From an uncultured Collinsella sp. (GTDB lineage Bacteria; Actinomycetota; Coriobacteriia; Coriobacteriales; Coriobacteriaceae): a stretch of DNA of 29,309 bases. Under the pieces are notes generated by a model. It made no database searches. It saw only the letters and a program-made list of their open reading frames with translations, and had not been told where the DNA came from. Of this stretch, positions 26,457-29,309 are shown one piece after another. Where the stretch lies: NCBI GenBank assembly GCA_902475785.1, contig CABSAN010000025.1:1-29309 (forward strand), written 5' to 3'. A program made the position numbers and the translations under genes. Numbering within the stretch: the first letter of the stretch is position 1; each line of letters opens with the position of its first letter.

Positions 26457-28226
26457 ATGCTGAAGAGGTTTCTTTCGTATTACAAGCCCCAGATGGGGCT
26501 TTTTGTTGCCGATACTGTTTGCGCCCTGGTGCTTGCCGCCATCGACCTGGCGTTTCCTATTATTCTGCGCAATCTGACTGGTGGGCTCTTTACCCAGGGT
26601 CAGGCTGCTATTATGCAGGCGCTCGGTATGATCGCGGTTGGTCTGGTGCTGATGTATGCCATCCGTTGCGCCTGTCGCTACTTTGTGAGTTACTGGGGCC
26701 ACGTGATGGGCGCGCGCATGGAGTCCAAGATGCGCGAGGACCTGTTCGATCAGTACGAGCGCTTTAGCTTTGCGTATTTCGATCGCAACAGCTCGGGTGA
26801 CATGATGAGCCGCGTGGTCAACGACCTGTTCGATATCTGCGAGGCGGCACACCACGTGCCCGAGTGGATTATCATCTGCGGCATCGAGATCGTCGGCTCG
26901 TTTGTGATTCTCTTTGCTATTGCCCCGGTGCTGGCGCTTGCTATGGCCGTGGTGACGGCGGTGTTTGCGGTCATCATGTTTTGGCAGAACATGCGCATGC
27001 GCGAGGTCTTTAGCGACAACCGCAAAAAGATCAGCGGTATTAATGCTCAGCTGCAGGATTCGCTGGCCGGCATGCGCGTGGTCAAGAGTTTTGCGAACGA
27101 GGAGGCTGAACGCTCCAAGTTCCGCGCCTCCAACGACCGCTATCTTTCGTCCAAAGAGAATATGTATCACGCCATGGGCGTTTACACTGCGACGTATGGC
27201 CTGCTCTCGGGCGTGTTGTACGTGATCGTGGTGCTGCTGGGTGGTTGGCTGGTGGCGCAAGGCCAACTGCAGGCGGTCGATATGGCGACCTTTGCACTCT
27301 ATATTTCGCTGTTCTGCACCCCGCTCGAGACGCTTGTGAACTCGGCTGAGACGTATCAGAAGGCCATCGCCGGCTTTAAGCGTATGGACGAGGTGCTTTC
27401 GACCGCCCCGGATATCCAGGATAAGCCGGGTGCCACGGACCTGCAGGTGACGGCTGGCGCGGTTGAATATCGCGACGTGTGCTTTAGCTACGAGGACGTT
27501 GAGCTCGGCGCAGGCGAAGGGGCTCGTCCCGTGATCGACCATATGAATCTGTCCATCAAGCCCGGACAGACCATTGCCCTGGTTGGCCCCTCGGGCGGTG
27601 GCAAGTCCACAACGTGTTCGCTGCTGCCGCGCTTTTATGACGTGGCTGCTGGATCCGTTAGCATCGACGGCCAAGACGTGCGCGACGTGACGCAGCAGAG
27701 CCTGCGCCGCGCCATTGGCCTGGTGCAGCAGGATGTCTATCTGTTTGACGGTACGATTGGCGAGAACATCGCTTACGGCAAGCCAGGCGCCACGGCAGAA
27801 GAGGTCGCCGAGGCCGCCCGCCGCGCCAATATCGATGCCTTCATTGAGTCGCTGCCGCAGGGCTACGACACGGTCGTGGGCGAGCGCGGCAGCCGTCTTT
27901 CGGGCGGCCAGAAGCAGCGCGTAGCCATTGCGCGCGTGTTTCTCAAGAACCCCAAGATCCTGATCCTGGACGAGGCGACGAGCGCCTTGGATAACGAGAG
28001 CGAGGAGGCGGTGCAGGAGTCGCTCGAGCGCCTGGCGCGCGGTCGCACCACGATTATCATCGCCCACCGTCTCTCGACCATTAAACATGCCGACGAGATT
28101 GCGACCGTCGAGCATGGTCGCGTTGTGGAACGTGGTACGCACGAGCAGCTTCTCGCCCGCGGCGGCACCTATGCCCGTTACTATCGAATGCAGTTCGAAG
28201 GTGCGCGTGCGCACGAGCTCGACTGA
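26457..28226 (+). CDS. ABC exporter (ABCB/MsbA-like half-transporter)
   Basis: A 589-residue fusion of a six-helix membrane domain (~residues 1-310) and an ATPase domain, acting as a homo- or heterodimer. Walker A is GPSGGGKST (377-385), with a Q-loop QQDVYLFDG. The signature LSGGQ is at 481-485, Walker B ends in D505-E506, and the switch His537 lies in IIAHRLST. All catalytic residues are intact, so a homodimer is possible. The substrate is unknown; relatives export drugs, lipids or peptides. GAGGA lies 4 nt before ATG 26457. It is followed after 19 nt by a membrane protein that may be its partner. Confidence 0.95.
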   Translation: MLKRFLSYYKPQMGLFVADTVCALVLAAIDLAFPIILRNLTGGLFTQGQAAIMQALGMIAVGLVLMYAIRCACRYFVSYWGHVMGARMESKMREDLFDQYERFSFAYFDRNSSGDMMSRVVNDLFDICEAAHHVPEWIIICGIEIVGSFVILFAIAPVLALAMAVVTAVFAVIMFWQNMRMREVFSDNRKKISGINAQLQDSLAGMRVVKSFANEEAERSKFRASNDRYLSSKENMYHAMGVYTATYGLLSGVLYVIVVLLGGWLVAQGQLQAVDMATFALYISLFCTPLETLVNSAETYQKAIAGFKRMDEVLSTAPDIQDKPGATDLQVTAGAVEYRDVCFSYEDVELGAGEGARPVIDHMNLSIKPGQTIALVGPSGGGKSTTCSLLPRFYDVAAGSVSIDGQDVRDVTQQSLRRAIGLVQQDVYLFDGTIGENIAYGKPGATAEEVAEAARRANIDAFIESLPQGYDTVVGERGSRLSGGQKQRVAIARVFLKNPKILILDEATSALDNESEEAVQESLERLARGRTTIIIAHRLSTIKHADEIATVEHGRVVERGTHEQLLARGGTYARYYRMQFEGARAHELD

Positions 28227-28245
28227 TTGATATGACAGGAAGTTT

Positions 28246-29205
28246 ATGGCTGACAAGAACCCTTTGACTCCGGAAGAAGTGACGGAGTTATTCTCCGAAA
28301 TCGATGCATCCGGCGTCTTGGATCCTACGCTCGCCAAAAAGCGTACCGAGCGCATGCGCGAAAAAGAGGCTGCCGTCAAGCGCGGTGACAAGGCGACGCT
28401 GGCGCGGCTGCGCAGCGAGGATCGCGCGAGCCAGGCAAAACATATCGACCCACTGTCCGAGGACGATCCTTCGGGCTCGCAGGTGAGCCATACCATTACG
28501 AAGACTGCCATGGTCGTGGTTATTGGCATCTTGGTGCTGATCGTGGGCATGCAGATTGGCTACGGCGTGATGCGCCGTCTGAATACCGCCAATCTGTCCG
28601 AGAGCGTTTCGGTCGATACCGTTTCGACGGCGCTCAAGGGCGGCCTTGAGTGGGGTAACGGCTTTACGCAGTTCCCGCTCGACTTTAGCGTCGACGAGGC
28701 GGACGAACGTACGGGCACGGTTGAGGTGACGGTGTTGGACACGTCGTCTGCCAACGAGCTCGAGCTGCTGTCTAACGGGCAGATTCAGGCTGCAGCGCTT
28801 GCGACCAACGCGCTGCTCAACGATAAGATCGACCGCGTGGTGTACAACGTGCACGCCTATATCGACGAGGACAGCAATATCCAGCATGATTCCTTCTTTG
28901 GCATGTTCCCCGCGAGGGGTCATCAGAGCGCCATTCTGACGTTCGTGTGGACCAAGAGCTCATCGACCGCTACGAACATCGACTGGAAGATGCATATCGT
29001 GAGTATGGACGACACGATTTCCGAGCGCATTCAAAAGCAGGTGAACTCGGTGTCGTCGCTGATTGAGGACCCGTCGGTGAGCCAGACCAAGATTGACGAG
29101 GAAAAGGCCGAACGTGACCTGGAGCATCGCCTGCACGGTCGCGAGATCTTCCGCGGTGGCAAGCCCGACCGCACGCCGTCCGATCTGCTGGAGCAGGACA
29201 AATAA
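28246..29205 (+). CDS. Single-pass membrane protein of unknown function
   Basis: I do not recognise a family. The 319-residue protein has a charged, probably helical N-terminal cytoplasmic part (~1-85, rich in Lys/Arg/Glu). One membrane helix lies at ~88-108 (AMVVVIGILVLIVGMQIGYG), and a ~210-residue predicted external domain of mixed strands and helices follows. The charge pattern suggests a type II orientation (N-in). AGGAAG lies 6 nt before ATG 28246. Its position 19 nt after the ABC exporter suggests co-transcription and possibly an accessory role, but no functional motif supports that. Confidence 0.8.
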   Translation: MADKNPLTPEEVTELFSEIDASGVLDPTLAKKRTERMREKEAAVKRGDKATLARLRSEDRASQAKHIDPLSEDDPSGSQVSHTITKTAMVVVIGILVLIVGMQIGYGVMRRLNTANLSESVSVDTVSTALKGGLEWGNGFTQFPLDFSVDEADERTGTVEVTVLDTSSANELELLSNGQIQAAALATNALLNDKIDRVVYNVHAYIDEDSNIQHDSFFGMFPARGHQSAILTFVWTKSSSTATNIDWKMHIVSMDDTISERIQKQVNSVSSLIEDPSVSQTKIDEEKAERDLEHRLHGREIFRGGKPDRTPSDLLEQDK

Positions 29206-29211
29206 GACGCC

Positions 29212-29252
29212 ATCATCCCGCGTGAGCCAAATGCCCGCGCGGGATGATTTTT
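29212..29252 (+). terminator. Terminator after the ABC exporter / membrane-protein pair
   Basis: ATCATCCCGCG (29212-29222) pairs perfectly with CGCGGGATGAT (29238-29248) with a 15-nt loop, then a T run. It lies 6 nt after the stop codon. Confidence 0.9.
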
Positions 29253-29309
29253 CTGGGACGTGTCTCTATAGTTTTGTCAAGCGCGTGCTTCGCGCCATTT
29301 CGGCATGAC

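Overview
The window looks like the replication-origin end of a chromosome from a Coriobacteriia actinobacterium, most likely Collinsella or a close relative. This is an inference from the high G+C content, the gene order, the protein style (acidic extensions, Cys-containing S18) and numerous intergenic palindromes. No 16S rRNA is present to confirm it.

Positions 1-6120 hold an oriC-type cluster, all on the + strand: a GHKL ATPase/winged-helix protein of unknown role, dnaA, a 238-bp dnaA-dnaN spacer that looks like oriC (degenerate DnaA boxes, a DnaA-trio-like repeat and an AT-rich tract), dnaN, recF and a DUF721/DciA-like gene. After a clear terminator come gyrB (6226-8256) and gyrA (8429-11170). 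They are separated by a 172-bp palindrome-rich spacer. GyrA has Tyr at the position equivalent to E. coli Ser83 in the quinolone-resistance region.

Positions 11171-11820 contain the gyrA terminator, a 138-bp near-perfect palindrome, and a tRNA cluster Ile(GAT)-Ala(TGC)-Ile(GAT) with two identical Ile copies and a strong promoter. Then follow a bifunctional-nuclease-family gene, a small membrane protein, an unrecognised acidic protein and typA/bipA (13442-15280).

Positions 15410-17351 carry two convergently oriented minus-strand genes: a signal-bearing polymer-forming/bactofilin-like membrane protein and a TRIC/UPF0126-type membrane protein. An AbiEi/DUF559-like gene (17656-18663) follows. 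It is bracketed by two ~80-bp inverted copies of one hairpin repeat and looks like a transferred cassette. Two minus-strand tRNA-Ser genes (CGA, GGA) follow.

Positions 19054-29309 contain a ~490-bp regulatory leader, the rpsF-ssb-rpsR-rplI operon, dnaB helicase, purA, purD, a NUDIX hydrolase, an ABCB-type ABC exporter and a single-pass membrane protein ending at a terminator. Most of the window is therefore initiation (DnaA, DnaB, DciA, SSB), clamp and repair (DnaN, RecF), topology (gyrase), translation (tRNAs, S6/S18/L9, TypA) and purine synthesis. The least explained material is the ATPase upstream of dnaA, the repeat-flanked AbiEi-like cassette and the large intergenic palindromes.
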